From assembly GCF_047302285.1 (NCBI RefSeq), contig NZ_CP154845.1, positions 1,612,001 to 1,676,000 on the forward strand: a stretch of 64,000 bases of DNA, written 5' to 3'. Made by a program: the position numbers and the translations under genes. Below are positions 1-7,473 of the stretch, one piece after another; the first letter of the stretch is position 1, and each line of letters starts with the position of its first letter. The notes below the pieces were generated by a model, which searched no databases, had not been told where the DNA came from, and saw only the letters and a program-made list of their open reading frames with translations. The DNA is from Robertmurraya sp047302285. GTDB lineage: Bacteria; Bacillota; Bacilli; Bacillales; Cytobacillaceae.

Positions 1-699
1 GTTATTTATGATGTTATTTTAACCGACGGTTCGCAATTGAAGATAGACAACCCTTCTGATATGCCAGATCCACAGAAGATTGAACGGATTGAAGAACCTT
101 ATGTGAAAGCGACGATGATGGCTCCAAATGATTATGTTGGCGCAATTATGGAGCTTTGCCAAGAAAAACGGGGCAACTTTATCGATATGCAATACATGGA
201 TGAAACACGCGTGAGTATCATATATGAAGTGCCGTTATCCGAGATCGTTTATGATTTCTTCGATCAACTGAAATCCAGCACGAAAGGGTATGCTTCCTTC
301 GACTACGAGCTTATTGGCTACAAGCCATCTAAGCTGATGAAGATGGACATCCTTTTAAATGCGGAGAAAGTTGATGCCTTGAGTTTTATCGTCCATAATG
401 ATTTTGCCTATGAGCGTGGTAAGATCATTGTAGAAAAATTAAAGGAATTAATTCCGAGACAGCAATTTGAGGTTCCGATCCAAGCGGCAATTGGACAAAA
501 AATTGTAGCTCGTTCTACTATCAAAGCGATGCGTAAAAACGTTTTAGCGAAATGTTACGGTGGAGACATTTCCCGTAAACGGAAGCTTCTTGAAAAGCAA
601 AAAGAAGGTAAGAAGCGAATGAAGCAAGTTGGTTCAGTAGAAGTACCTCAAGAAGCCTTCATGGCCGTATTGAAAATGGATGACAGTCAGAAGAAATAG
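1..699 (+). CDS. lepA: Elongation factor 4 (LepA), C-terminal part
   Basis: Reading frame 1 is open from the first base, so the gene enters from outside the window; about 232 C-terminal residues are present of a protein usually near 610. The segment covers the EF-G-like domain V and the LepA-specific C-terminal domain, including the conserved region GYKPSKLMKMDILLN and the basic tail SRKRKLLEKQKEGKKRMKQVG. LepA is a ribosome-bound translational GTPase linked to back-translocation or ribosome assembly; its GTPase domain lies upstream of the window. It sits just before hemW as in other Bacillus, and a terminator follows. Identification is confident. Confidence 0.96.
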   Translation, partial: VIYDVILTDGSQLKIDNPSDMPDPQKIERIEEPYVKATMMAPNDYVGAIMELCQEKRGNFIDMQYMDETRVSIIYEVPLSEIVYDFFDQLKSSTKGYASFDYELIGYKPSKLMKMDILLNAEKVDALSFIVHNDFAYERGKIIVEKLKELIPRQQFEVPIQAAIGQKIVARSTIKAMRKNVLAKCYGGDISRKRKLLEKQKEGKKRMKQVGSVEVPQEAFMAVLKMDDSQKK

Positions 700-720
700 G
701 TTCACTGTCTAGTATTACAA

Positions 721-780
721 ATGAAAGAGGGGTTAGATAGTCTTGTTGCGGCAAGAACACTAACCTCTCTTTCATATTTT
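721..780 (+). terminator. Rho-independent terminator after lepA
   Basis: Inverted repeat of 16 nt (721-736 with 760-775, one G-T pair) followed by ATTTT and an A-rich run. It separates lepA from hemW. Confidence 0.75.
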
Positions 781-802
781 AAAAAAACGAGGTTGTGATT
801 TT

Positions 803-1948
803 TTGATTAAAGCGGCGTATATTCATATTCCCTTTTGCGAACATATTTGCCATTATTGTGATTTTAATAAAGTTTTTTTACAAGGACAGCCAGTCGATGA
901 GTATATAGACTTTATGAAAAAAGAGATGGAGTTAACAATACAAAAGTCGTCAACATCCCATTTGCGCTCGATTTTTGTTGGAGGGGGAACACCAACTGCT
1001 TTGAACGAAAAGCAGCTTGAAACTTTATGTCAAGGAATCCGTGATATTCTTCCTTTCAATCATGAAACGGAATTTACGTTTGAAGCGAATCCAGGAGATC
1101 TATCGAAGGAAAAACTACAAATCCTACATGATGCAGGTGTTAATCGCCTTAGCTTCGGTGTGCAAACCTTTAATGATGAGCTGTTAAAAAGAATAGGCCG
1201 TGTTCATCGAGCCTCAGATGTATTCAAATCGATCGAGCATGCAAAAAATGCAGGGTTTGAAAACATCAGTGTTGATCTCATTTATAGTTTACCTGGGCAA
1301 ACTCTAGTAGATTTTAAGGAAACACTTGAAACCTCTTTTTCATTAGATATTCAGCACTACTCTGGATATTCCTTGATTATTGAACCGAAGACTGTTTTCT
1401 ATAATTTGATGAGAAAAGGACGTCTTCCTTTACCTGGAGAGGATACAGAAGCAGCCATGTATGAGGAATTGATGGAACAGATGGACAAGCATGGCTATCG
1501 TCAATATGAAATCAGTAATTTCGCCATTCCTGGGTACGAAAGTCGGCATAATTTAACCTATTGGAACAATGATGAATATTATGGCTTTGGTGCTGGAGCT
1601 CACTCCTATGTTAATGGGATGAGACGTTCGAATTACGGTCCTTTGAAAAAGTATATGGAACCTCTAGAGCAAGGACAATTTCCCACTTTAGAGGAAAATA
1701 AACCGACAAAAGCAGAGCAAATGGAAGAAGAAATGTTCCTCGGATTAAGAAAGAATAAAGGCGTTTCGATCCCAAGGTTTATTGAACGATACAGGGCATC
1801 TCCTTTAGATTTATTTGCCAATGAAATGGCAAGCTTAACAGAAAAGAATTTGATTATAGAGGAAAATGATTATATAAGATTGACCAAAAAAGGAAGATTT
1901 CTCGGTAACGAGGTTTTTCAATCATTTTTAGGTGTTGTGAAAGGGTGA
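803..1948 (+). CDS. hemW: Heme chaperone HemW (radical SAM, HemN-like)
   Basis: The product is 381 residues, normal for HemW. The radical-SAM cluster motif C-x3-C-x2-C is at residues 12-19 (FCEHICHYC), followed by the SAM-binding GGGTPT near residue 61 and the HemW signature HNLTYW near residue 250. The cysteine spacing and lack of the HemN N-terminal extension place it with HemW, a heme-binding protein thought to deliver heme to respiratory enzymes, rather than with true coproporphyrinogen dehydrogenase HemN. Start is TTG at 803 with a GAGG element about 10 nt upstream. It lies between lepA and hrcA as in B. subtilis. Confidence 0.93.
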   Translation: MIKAAYIHIPFCEHICHYCDFNKVFLQGQPVDEYIDFMKKEMELTIQKSSTSHLRSIFVGGGTPTALNEKQLETLCQGIRDILPFNHETEFTFEANPGDLSKEKLQILHDAGVNRLSFGVQTFNDELLKRIGRVHRASDVFKSIEHAKNAGFENISVDLIYSLPGQTLVDFKETLETSFSLDIQHYSGYSLIIEPKTVFYNLMRKGRLPLPGEDTEAAMYEELMEQMDKHGYRQYEISNFAIPGYESRHNLTYWNNDEYYGFGAGAHSYVNGMRRSNYGPLKKYMEPLEQGQFPTLEENKPTKAEQMEEEMFLGLRKNKGVSIPRFIERYRASPLDLFANEMASLTEKNLIIEENDYIRLTKKGRFLGNEVFQSFLGVVKG

Positions 1949-1990
1949 GTTTCTTAAAGAAATGAGGACAGAATAAAAAATCTTAAATGA

Positions 1991-2018
1991 TTGACACGAT
2001 CCCCTTATATTTGATAAT
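1991..2018 (+). promoter_or_regulatory. Sigma-A promoter of the hrcA operon
   Basis: TTGACA at 1991-1996, then GATAAT at 2013-2018, spacing 16. It lies directly upstream of the CIRCE operator. Confidence 0.8.
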
Positions 2019-2030
2019 TTAATATTAGAT

Positions 2031-2057
2031 TTAGCACTCGATATAAAGGAGTGCTAA
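2031..2057 (+). promoter_or_regulatory. CIRCE operator (HrcA binding site)
   Basis: Perfect match to the CIRCE consensus: TTAGCACTC, 9-nt spacer, GAGTGCTAA. It ends 15 nt before the hrcA start codon, so HrcA represses its own heat-shock operon. Confidence 0.97.
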
Positions 2058-2072
2058 CAGAGGTGATATAAA

Positions 2073-3104
2073 GTGTTAACAGATCGTCAATTGTTAATAT
2101 TCCAAGTAATTGTTGATGATTTTATTCGGTCTGCTCAACCAGTAGGTTCGAGAAGCTTGTCGAAGAAGGAAGAAATTCATTTTAGTTCGGCTACAATTCG
2201 AAACGAGATGGCAGATTTAGAAGAACTCGGTTTTCTGGAAAAAACACACACCTCATCGGGGAGAATTCCATCCGAGAAAGGGTACAGATTTTACGTAGAT
2301 CATTTACTATCACCACAAAAACTTGAGATAAAAGAAGTGAACTCTGTACGTTCGATTTTTGCTGAAAGAATATACGAACTGGAGAAGATAGTTCAAAGAT
2401 CTGCACAAATCTTATCAGAGTTGACAAACTATACCGCTATCGTTCTAGGTCCTGCAGTTAGGGAGAACAAACTAAAGAAAATCCAAATTGTTCCTTTGAA
2501 TGACGAAACAGCGATCGCTATTATCGTCACAGATACAGGGCATGTGGAGAATAAGATGTTTCATCTTCCTGCTGGAATTGACTCGAGTGACATTGAAAAG
2601 CTTGTCAATATCTTGAATGCTCGTCTTACAGGTGTCCCATTGGAAGAATTAAATGGGAAGATCTATAAAGAGGTTGCCCTTGTCTTACGCCAGCACATCC
2701 GTAGCTATGATTCCATGTTTACTTCATTAGTAGAGACATTGAAAATACCTGCAAGTGAAAAGTTGTTTTTTGGCGGTAAAACGAATATGCTCAGTCAGCC
2801 TGAATTTCATGATATTAGTAAAGTGAGAAATCTGCTGACGATGATTGAGCATGAGGAAGATATGTACGATATCCTCCGAAGAAATCCTTCTGGTATCAAT
2901 GTGAAAATTGGGAAGGAAAATGGCAACTCAGCAATGGATGATTGTAGTTTAATTACTGCTACTTATTCCATGGGAACAGAGCAGTTAGGTACGATAGCCA
3001 TTTTAGGACCAACTCGAATGGAATACTCAAGGGTTATAAGCCTATTGAGATTCTTCAGTGACGATCTATCAGCGGTGCTAACAAAACTGTATCAAAGTAA
3101 GTAG
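2073..3104 (+). CDS. hrcA: Heat-inducible transcription repressor HrcA
   Basis: 343 residues, the usual HrcA length. Residues 1-75 form the winged helix domain with the signature SSATIRNEMADLEELGFL and THTSSGRIPS; the rest is the GAF-like and dimerisation region. HrcA binds the CIRCE element just upstream and is itself kept active by GroE, closing a chaperone feedback loop. The start is GTG at 2073, preceded by the GAGGTGAT-type ribosome binding site around 2060. It is the first gene of the hrcA-grpE-dnaK unit. Confidence 0.97.
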   Translation: MLTDRQLLIFQVIVDDFIRSAQPVGSRSLSKKEEIHFSSATIRNEMADLEELGFLEKTHTSSGRIPSEKGYRFYVDHLLSPQKLEIKEVNSVRSIFAERIYELEKIVQRSAQILSELTNYTAIVLGPAVRENKLKKIQIVPLNDETAIAIIVTDTGHVENKMFHLPAGIDSSDIEKLVNILNARLTGVPLEELNGKIYKEVALVLRQHIRSYDSMFTSLVETLKIPASEKLFFGGKTNMLSQPEFHDISKVRNLLTMIEHEEDMYDILRRNPSGINVKIGKENGNSAMDDCSLITATYSMGTEQLGTIAILGPTRMEYSRVISLLRFFSDDLSAVLTKLYQSK

Positions 3105-3120
3105 TGCTGGAAATATTGAT

Positions 3121-3152
3121 AAAGGGTGGAATCACGTTAGTTCCATCCCTTT
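3121..3152 (+). other. Intergenic hairpin between hrcA and grpE
   Basis: AAAGGGTGGAA and TTCCATCCCTTT can pair with one bulged A, loop about 9 nt. No T-run follows, so it looks more like an RNA-processing or stability hairpin than a full terminator. Confidence 0.5.
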
Positions 3153-3246
3153 CCTTGCGTATATATCACTGTAATCGTTATTGGTGATAAAGGACTGACA
3201 ACAGCGACTAACTTAGTCGGTGCTTACTTTAAGGGAGGTGAAAACG

Positions 3247-3849
3247 TTGGCTGAGGAAAAAAACACACTGGAGGAAGAAGCAGTGTCTACCAACGAAGAA
3301 CAAGTAGTACAAGAAGAAATTGAACCTATTTTTGATGAAGAAAAAGAAGAAATAGTGGAAGAACCTTCATCTGCTGAAGAAGATAAGCTTTCAAAGCTGG
3401 AAGAGCAGGTTGCAGCTCTGCAAAAAGAGCTAGAAGAGAAGGAAAATCGCTATCTTCGCTTACAAGCTGATTTTGATAATTCTCGCCGTCGAGCTAAATT
3501 GGATTATGAAGCGGCGCAAAAATATAGAGCACAAAGTTTGATTTCAGATATTTTACCCGTATTAGATAACTTTGAACGTGCCTTAAACGTTGAAACAGAT
3601 AACGAACAAACAAAATCTTTACTTCAAGGAATGGACATGATTTATCGTAGCCTTGTGGATGCTTTAAAGAAAGAAGGCGTTGAAGCGATTGAATCTGAGG
3701 GTAAGGAATTTGATCCGAATTTCCACCAAGCTGTTATGCAGGTTGCGGAAGAAGGATTTGCCTCGAACGTAGTCGTGGAAGAGTTCCAAAAAGGGTATGT
3801 TCTAAAGGATCGGATCATACGTCCAGCAATGGTTAAGGTGAATCAGTAA
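3247..3849 (+). CDS. grpE: Nucleotide exchange factor GrpE
   Basis: Nucleotide exchange factor for DnaK. The N-terminal ~60 residues are very acidic, followed by a long coiled coil (KLEEQVAALQKELEEKENRY), the conserved ADFDNSRRRAKLDYE, and the C-terminal beta domain with FDPNFHQAVMQV. I place the start at TTG 3247 because AAGGGAGGTG at 3231-3240 is an ideal ribosome binding site 6 nt before it; the reading frame is open back to 3220, but a start there has no such site. That gives 200 residues. It lies 47 nt before dnaK in the CIRCE-controlled operon. Confidence 0.95.
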   Translation: MAEEKNTLEEEAVSTNEEQVVQEEIEPIFDEEKEEIVEEPSSAEEDKLSKLEEQVAALQKELEEKENRYLRLQADFDNSRRRAKLDYEAAQKYRAQSLISDILPVLDNFERALNVETDNEQTKSLLQGMDMIYRSLVDALKKEGVEAIESEGKEFDPNFHQAVMQVAEEGFASNVVVEEFQKGYVLKDRIIRPAMVKVNQ

Positions 3850-3896
3850 GTTACTAGAGAAAAATGATTACATACTAAATTTGGGAGGCTATTAAC

Positions 3897-5732
3897 ATGA
3901 GCAAAATTATTGGTATCGACTTAGGAACAACAAACTCTTGTGTAGCAGTTCTTGAAGGTGGAGAACCAAAAGTAATTCCTAATCCAGAAGGAAACCGTAC
4001 AACTCCATCTGTTGTTGCATTTAAAAATGGTGAGCGTCAAGTAGGGGAAGTAGCAAAGCGTCAAGCAATTACTAACCCAAATACAATTCTATCAATCAAA
4101 CGTCACATGGGAACTTCTCATAAAGAAACAATTGATGGAAAAGAGTATACACCACAAGAAATTTCAGCTATCATTTTACAACATTTGAAAGCTTATGCTG
4201 AAGACTATTTAGGTGAGCCTGTAACAAAGGCAGTTATCACTGTACCAGCTTATTTCAATGATGCAGAGCGTCAAGCGACGAAGGATGCAGGAAAAATCGC
4301 TGGACTTGAAGTAGAGCGTATTATTAACGAGCCTACTGCTGCTGCTCTTGCTTATGGTCTGGATAAAATGGAAGAAGACCAAACCATTCTAGTATATGAC
4401 CTTGGTGGTGGTACGTTTGATGTATCTGTCCTTGAATTAGGAGACGGCGTATTTGAAGTTAAATCTACTGCTGGTGATAACCGTCTTGGTGGAGATGACT
4501 TTGACCAAGTTATCATTGATTACTTAGTAGAAGAATTCAAAAAAGAAAATGGGATCGACCTGTCTAAAGATAAAATGGCGATGCAACGCTTGAAGGATGC
4601 AGCTGAAAAAGCGAAGAAGGATTTATCAGGTGTTACTTCAACACAAATTTCTTTACCGTTCATTACAGCTGGAGAAGCAGGACCACTTCATTTAGAAGTA
4701 ACATTATCACGTGCTAAATTTGATGAGTTGTCTTTAAGTCTTGTTGAAAGAACGATGGGGCCAGTTCGTCAAGCATTACAAGATGCTGGCTTAACTTCTG
4801 CAGAACTTGATAAAGTTATCTTGGTTGGTGGATCCACTCGTATCCCAGCAGTACAAGAAGCCATTAAGAAAGCAACTGGCAAAGAGCCACATAGAGGAGT
4901 TAATCCAGATGAAGTTGTTGCAATGGGTGCTGCTGTTCAAGGAGGAGTTATCACTGGTGATGTGAAGGACGTTGTTTTACTAGACGTTACACCTCTATCA
5001 CTTGGTATTGAAACAATGGGTAGCGTATTTACGAAGTTAATCGATCGTAACACGACGATTCCTACTTCTAAGTCACAAGTATTCTCTACAGCTGCTGACA
5101 ATCAAACAGCGGTTGACATTCACGTTCTTCAAGGTGAGCGCCCGATGGCTGCTGATAACAAAACGCTTGGTCGTTTCCAATTAACAGATATTCCACCAGC
5201 TCCACGTGGAATTCCACAAATCGAAGTTTCATTTGATATCGATAAAAACGGTATCGTGAACGTACGTGCGAAGGATCTTGGAACAAATAAAGAGCAAGCT
5301 ATCACAATTAAGTCTTCTACTGGATTATCAGATGAAGAAATCGATAAGATGATTAAAGAAGCTGAAGCAAATGCAGAAGCAGATGAAAAGCGTAAGCAAG
5401 AAGTAGAATTACGTAACGAAGCGGATCAGCTTGTATTCCAAACGGATAAGACATTGAAGGATTTAGAAGGTAAAGTAGATGCAGATGAAGTTGCAAAAGC
5501 AACGGAAGCAAAGGATGCACTTAAGGCAGCAATTGAGAAAAATGACCTTGAAGAAATCCGTGCGAAGAAAGATGCTTTACAAGAAATCGTTCAAAACCTA
5601 TCTGTTAAGCTTTACGAAGAAGCTGCCAAGCAAGCACAGGCTGCACAAGGTGCTGAAGGTGAAGCGGGCGCTGCTCCTAAAGGCGACAACGTCGTAGACG
5701 CAGAATTCGAAGAAATCAAAGATGATAAATAG
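3897..5732 (+). CDS. dnaK: Molecular chaperone DnaK (Hsp70)
   Basis: 611 residues, complete. The ATPase domain opens with GIDLGTTNSCVAVLEGG and contains DLGGGTFDVSVLELG near residue 170. The substrate-binding domain follows, with the interdomain linker VVLLDVTPLSLGIE at about 360. The acidic tail ends VVDAEFEEIKDDK, typical of bacterial DnaK. It works with GrpE just upstream and DnaJ downstream in protein folding. The stop codon TAG at 5730-5732 overlaps the first base pair of the tandem repeat array, so the repeats abut the gene exactly. Confidence 0.99.
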   Translation: MSKIIGIDLGTTNSCVAVLEGGEPKVIPNPEGNRTTPSVVAFKNGERQVGEVAKRQAITNPNTILSIKRHMGTSHKETIDGKEYTPQEISAIILQHLKAYAEDYLGEPVTKAVITVPAYFNDAERQATKDAGKIAGLEVERIINEPTAAALAYGLDKMEEDQTILVYDLGGGTFDVSVLELGDGVFEVKSTAGDNRLGGDDFDQVIIDYLVEEFKKENGIDLSKDKMAMQRLKDAAEKAKKDLSGVTSTQISLPFITAGEAGPLHLEVTLSRAKFDELSLSLVERTMGPVRQALQDAGLTSAELDKVILVGGSTRIPAVQEAIKKATGKEPHRGVNPDEVVAMGAAVQGGVITGDVKDVVLLDVTPLSLGIETMGSVFTKLIDRNTTIPTSKSQVFSTAADNQTAVDIHVLQGERPMAADNKTLGRFQLTDIPPAPRGIPQIEVSFDIDKNGIVNVRAKDLGTNKEQAITIKSSTGLSDEEIDKMIKEAEANAEADEKRKQEVELRNEADQLVFQTDKTLKDLEGKVDADEVAKATEAKDALKAAIEKNDLEEIRAKKDALQEIVQNLSVKLYEEAAKQAQAAQGAEGEAGAAPKGDNVVDAEFEEIKDDK

Positions 5733-5854
5733 AAAAGCGGAGAGCGCTTGTCCATCGGCGACAAGCACAAGACGAGCCGGCATGGAGGTTGTACTTTAAC
5801 CTCCTTGATGGATTGGCTTGTGACCTCGAGCCGATAGCGCTCGGAGCTGGACAA
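5731..5854 (+). repeat. Structured tandem repeat, copy 1
   Basis: 124 nt, beginning AGAAAAGCGG (overlapping the dnaK stop codon) and ending GGAGCTGGACAA. It can fold into one long hairpin: GAGCGCT (5742-5748) with AGCGCTC (5836-5842), TCGGC (5755-5759) with GCCGA (5830-5834), and apical GGAGGTT (5784-5790) with AACCTCC (5798-5804). The ends match copies 2 and 3; the middle differs but the stem layout is the same. No protein is predicted from it. Confidence 0.85.
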
Positions 5855-5977
5855 AGAAAAGCGGAAGCGGCTTGAACAGACCCGACAAGCGCTGGAAGGC
5901 CAGAAGTGGAAGTCGTCCTTTTGGCTTCCTCAGCTGGACTGAAGCGACTCGAGGGTCTAGCCGCAGGAGCTGGACAA
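5855..5977 (+). repeat. Structured tandem repeat, copy 2
   Basis: 123 nt with the same AGAAAAGCGG start and GGAGCTGGACAA end. The outer stem is GCGGCT (5867-5872) with AGCCGC (5959-5964), extended by AGACCC (5878-5883) with GGGTCT (5953-5958). The apical stem is GTGGAAGTC (5906-5914) with GGCTTCCTC (5923-5931), containing one T-T mismatch and one G-T pair. Confidence 0.85.
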
Positions 5978-6100
5978 AGAAAAGCGGAAGCGGCTTGAAC
6001 AGACCCGACAAGCGCTGGAAGGCCAGAAGTGGAAGTCGTCCTTTTGACTTCCACAGCTGGACTGAAGCGACTCGAGGGTCTAGCCGCAGGAGCTGGACAA
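5978..6100 (+). repeat. Structured tandem repeat, copy 3
   Basis: 123 nt, identical to copy 2 except at two positions (6047 and 6053). Both lie in the 3' arm of the apical stem and make it a perfect 9-bp helix, GTGGAAGTC (6029-6037) with GACTTCCAC (6046-6054). Confidence 0.85.
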
Positions 6101-6101
6101 T

Positions 6102-6141
6102 AGAAAAGCGGAGAGCGCTTGTCCATCGGCGACAAGCACAA
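6102..6141 (+). repeat. Truncated fourth repeat copy
   Basis: About 40 nt repeating the first 40 nt of copy 1 exactly (AGAAAAGCGG through GACAAGCACAA), then stopping. Together with copy 1 it forms a perfect direct repeat that brackets copies 2 and 3; even the preceding T is shared with the dnaK stop codon. Confidence 0.8.
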
Positions 6142-6161
6142 ACTTTTAGAAATATAGAAAT

Positions 6162-6197
6162 GTCAAAGTCACAGTCTTTATGGCTTTGGCTTTTTCT
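6162..6197 (+). terminator. Terminator between the repeat array and dnaJ
   Basis: GTCAAAGTCA (6162-6171) pairs with TGGCTTTGGC (6181-6190) through 10 pairs, some G-T, followed by TTTTTCT. It would end transcripts from the hrcA promoter before dnaJ. Confidence 0.6.
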
Positions 6198-6215
6198 ATG
6201 TAAGCACGAATATAT

Positions 6216-6245
6216 TTGCACTAGTAATCAAATGAGTGTTAAAAT
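6216..6245 (+). promoter_or_regulatory. Possible sigma-A promoter for dnaJ
   Basis: TTGCAC at 6216-6221 and TAAAAT at 6240-6245, spacing 18. It lies between the terminator and dnaJ, 36 nt before the start codon. Confidence 0.45.
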
Positions 6246-6280
6246 AACCTTTATGCGAATGGATTCGGGGAGTGGTAAGG

Positions 6281-7408
6281 TTGAGTAAAAGAGACTATTA
6301 TGAGGTTTTAGGAGTAGGCAAGTCCGCCTCTAAAGACGAAATTAAAAAAGCATATCGAAAGCTATCAAAAAAATATCATCCGGATATTAACAAAGAGCCG
6401 GATGCAGATGAGAAATTTAAAGAAGTAAAAGAAGCATACGAAGTATTAAGTGATGACACTAAGCGCTCTCAATATGATCAATTTGGTCACACTGATCCAA
6501 ACCAAGGCTTTGGTGGAGGTGGCTTCGGCGGAGGCGGTTTCGGAGGATTTGAAGATATATTTGAAACGTTTTTTGGCGGAGGCGGTACTAGACGTCGAGA
6601 TCCAAATGCCCCTAGACAAGGTGCTGATCTACAATACACGATGACCCTTTCCTTTGAGGATGCCATTTTTGGGAAAGAAACTGATATTGAAATCCCTCGT
6701 GAGGAAACTTGTGAAACCTGTAACGGAAGTGGAGCAAAGGCAGGTACAAAGGCTGAGACATGTAATCACTGTCACGGTAGTGGTCAATTAAATGTAGAGC
6801 AAAATACGCCTTTCGGTAGAATTGTTAACCGTAGAGTTTGTAACTATTGTAACGGAACTGGTAAGGAAATTAAGCATAAATGTTCAACATGTGGTGGTAC
6901 AGGCAAGGTGAAAAAGCGCCGCAAGATTCATGTCAAAATTCCTGCCGGTATTGATGATGGTCAGCAATTAAGAGTATCAGGTCAAGGTGAACCAGGTATT
7001 AATGGTGGTCCAGCTGGAGATCTCTATGTTGTCTTCCATGTGCGTGCACATGAATTTTTTGAGCGTGATGAGGATGACATCTATTGTGAAATGCCAATCA
7101 CGTTTGTCCAAGCAACTTTAGGGGACGAGATTGAAGTTCCAACTGTACATGGAAAGGTAAAGCTTAAGATTCCTGCGGGTACACAAACAGGTACGAAATT
7201 CCGTTTACGTGGAAAAGGTGTTCCAAATGTGAGAGGTTATGGTGTTGGAGATCAGCATGTCATTATGCGTATTGTGACACCAACAAAGCTGACTGAAAAG
7301 CAGAAGCAGCTATTACAGGAATTTGCCGAAGTAAGTGGAAAAGTACCACAAGGGGATCAAGAAGAAGGCTTTTTTTCAAAGGTAAAAAGAGCGTTCAAAG
7401 GTGAATAA
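6281..7408 (+). CDS. dnaJ: Chaperone protein DnaJ (Hsp40)
   Basis: Co-chaperone that delivers substrates to DnaK and stimulates its ATPase. The J domain is at residues 1-70 with HPD at 33-35, then a Gly/Phe-rich linker (GFGGGGFGG) and the zinc domain with four CxxCxGxG repeats (CETCNGSG, CNHCHGSG, CNYCNGTG, CSTCGGTG), then the two C-terminal substrate domains. The start is put at TTG 6281, giving MSKRDYYEVLG and 375 residues, the usual Bacillus form; GGGGAGTGG precedes it. A GTG at 6272 would add three residues. It heads dnaJ-prmA-rsmE-mtaB and appears to have its own promoter. Confidence 0.97.
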   Translation: MSKRDYYEVLGVGKSASKDEIKKAYRKLSKKYHPDINKEPDADEKFKEVKEAYEVLSDDTKRSQYDQFGHTDPNQGFGGGGFGGGGFGGFEDIFETFFGGGGTRRRDPNAPRQGADLQYTMTLSFEDAIFGKETDIEIPREETCETCNGSGAKAGTKAETCNHCHGSGQLNVEQNTPFGRIVNRRVCNYCNGTGKEIKHKCSTCGGTGKVKKRRKIHVKIPAGIDDGQQLRVSGQGEPGINGGPAGDLYVVFHVRAHEFFERDEDDIYCEMPITFVQATLGDEIEVPTVHGKVKLKIPAGTQTGTKFRLRGKGVPNVRGYGVGDQHVIMRIVTPTKLTEKQKQLLQEFAEVSGKVPQGDQEEGFFSKVKRAFKGE

Positions 7409-7473
7409 CGTAAGAACTCGCGGTATGTCTAGCATTAAATAAAAGTACGTTATAAAGAAACGGAGTTGGTAGA

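Noticed and set aside
5731..6141. CRISPR array
   Set aside because: Units are 123-124 nt, directly adjacent, with no spacers and no cas genes nearby.
5716..6288. Long open frames on both strands across the dnaK-dnaJ gap
   Set aside because: They come from the tandem repeats, repeat the same peptide in each copy, and lack ribosome binding sites. Structure explains the sequence better.
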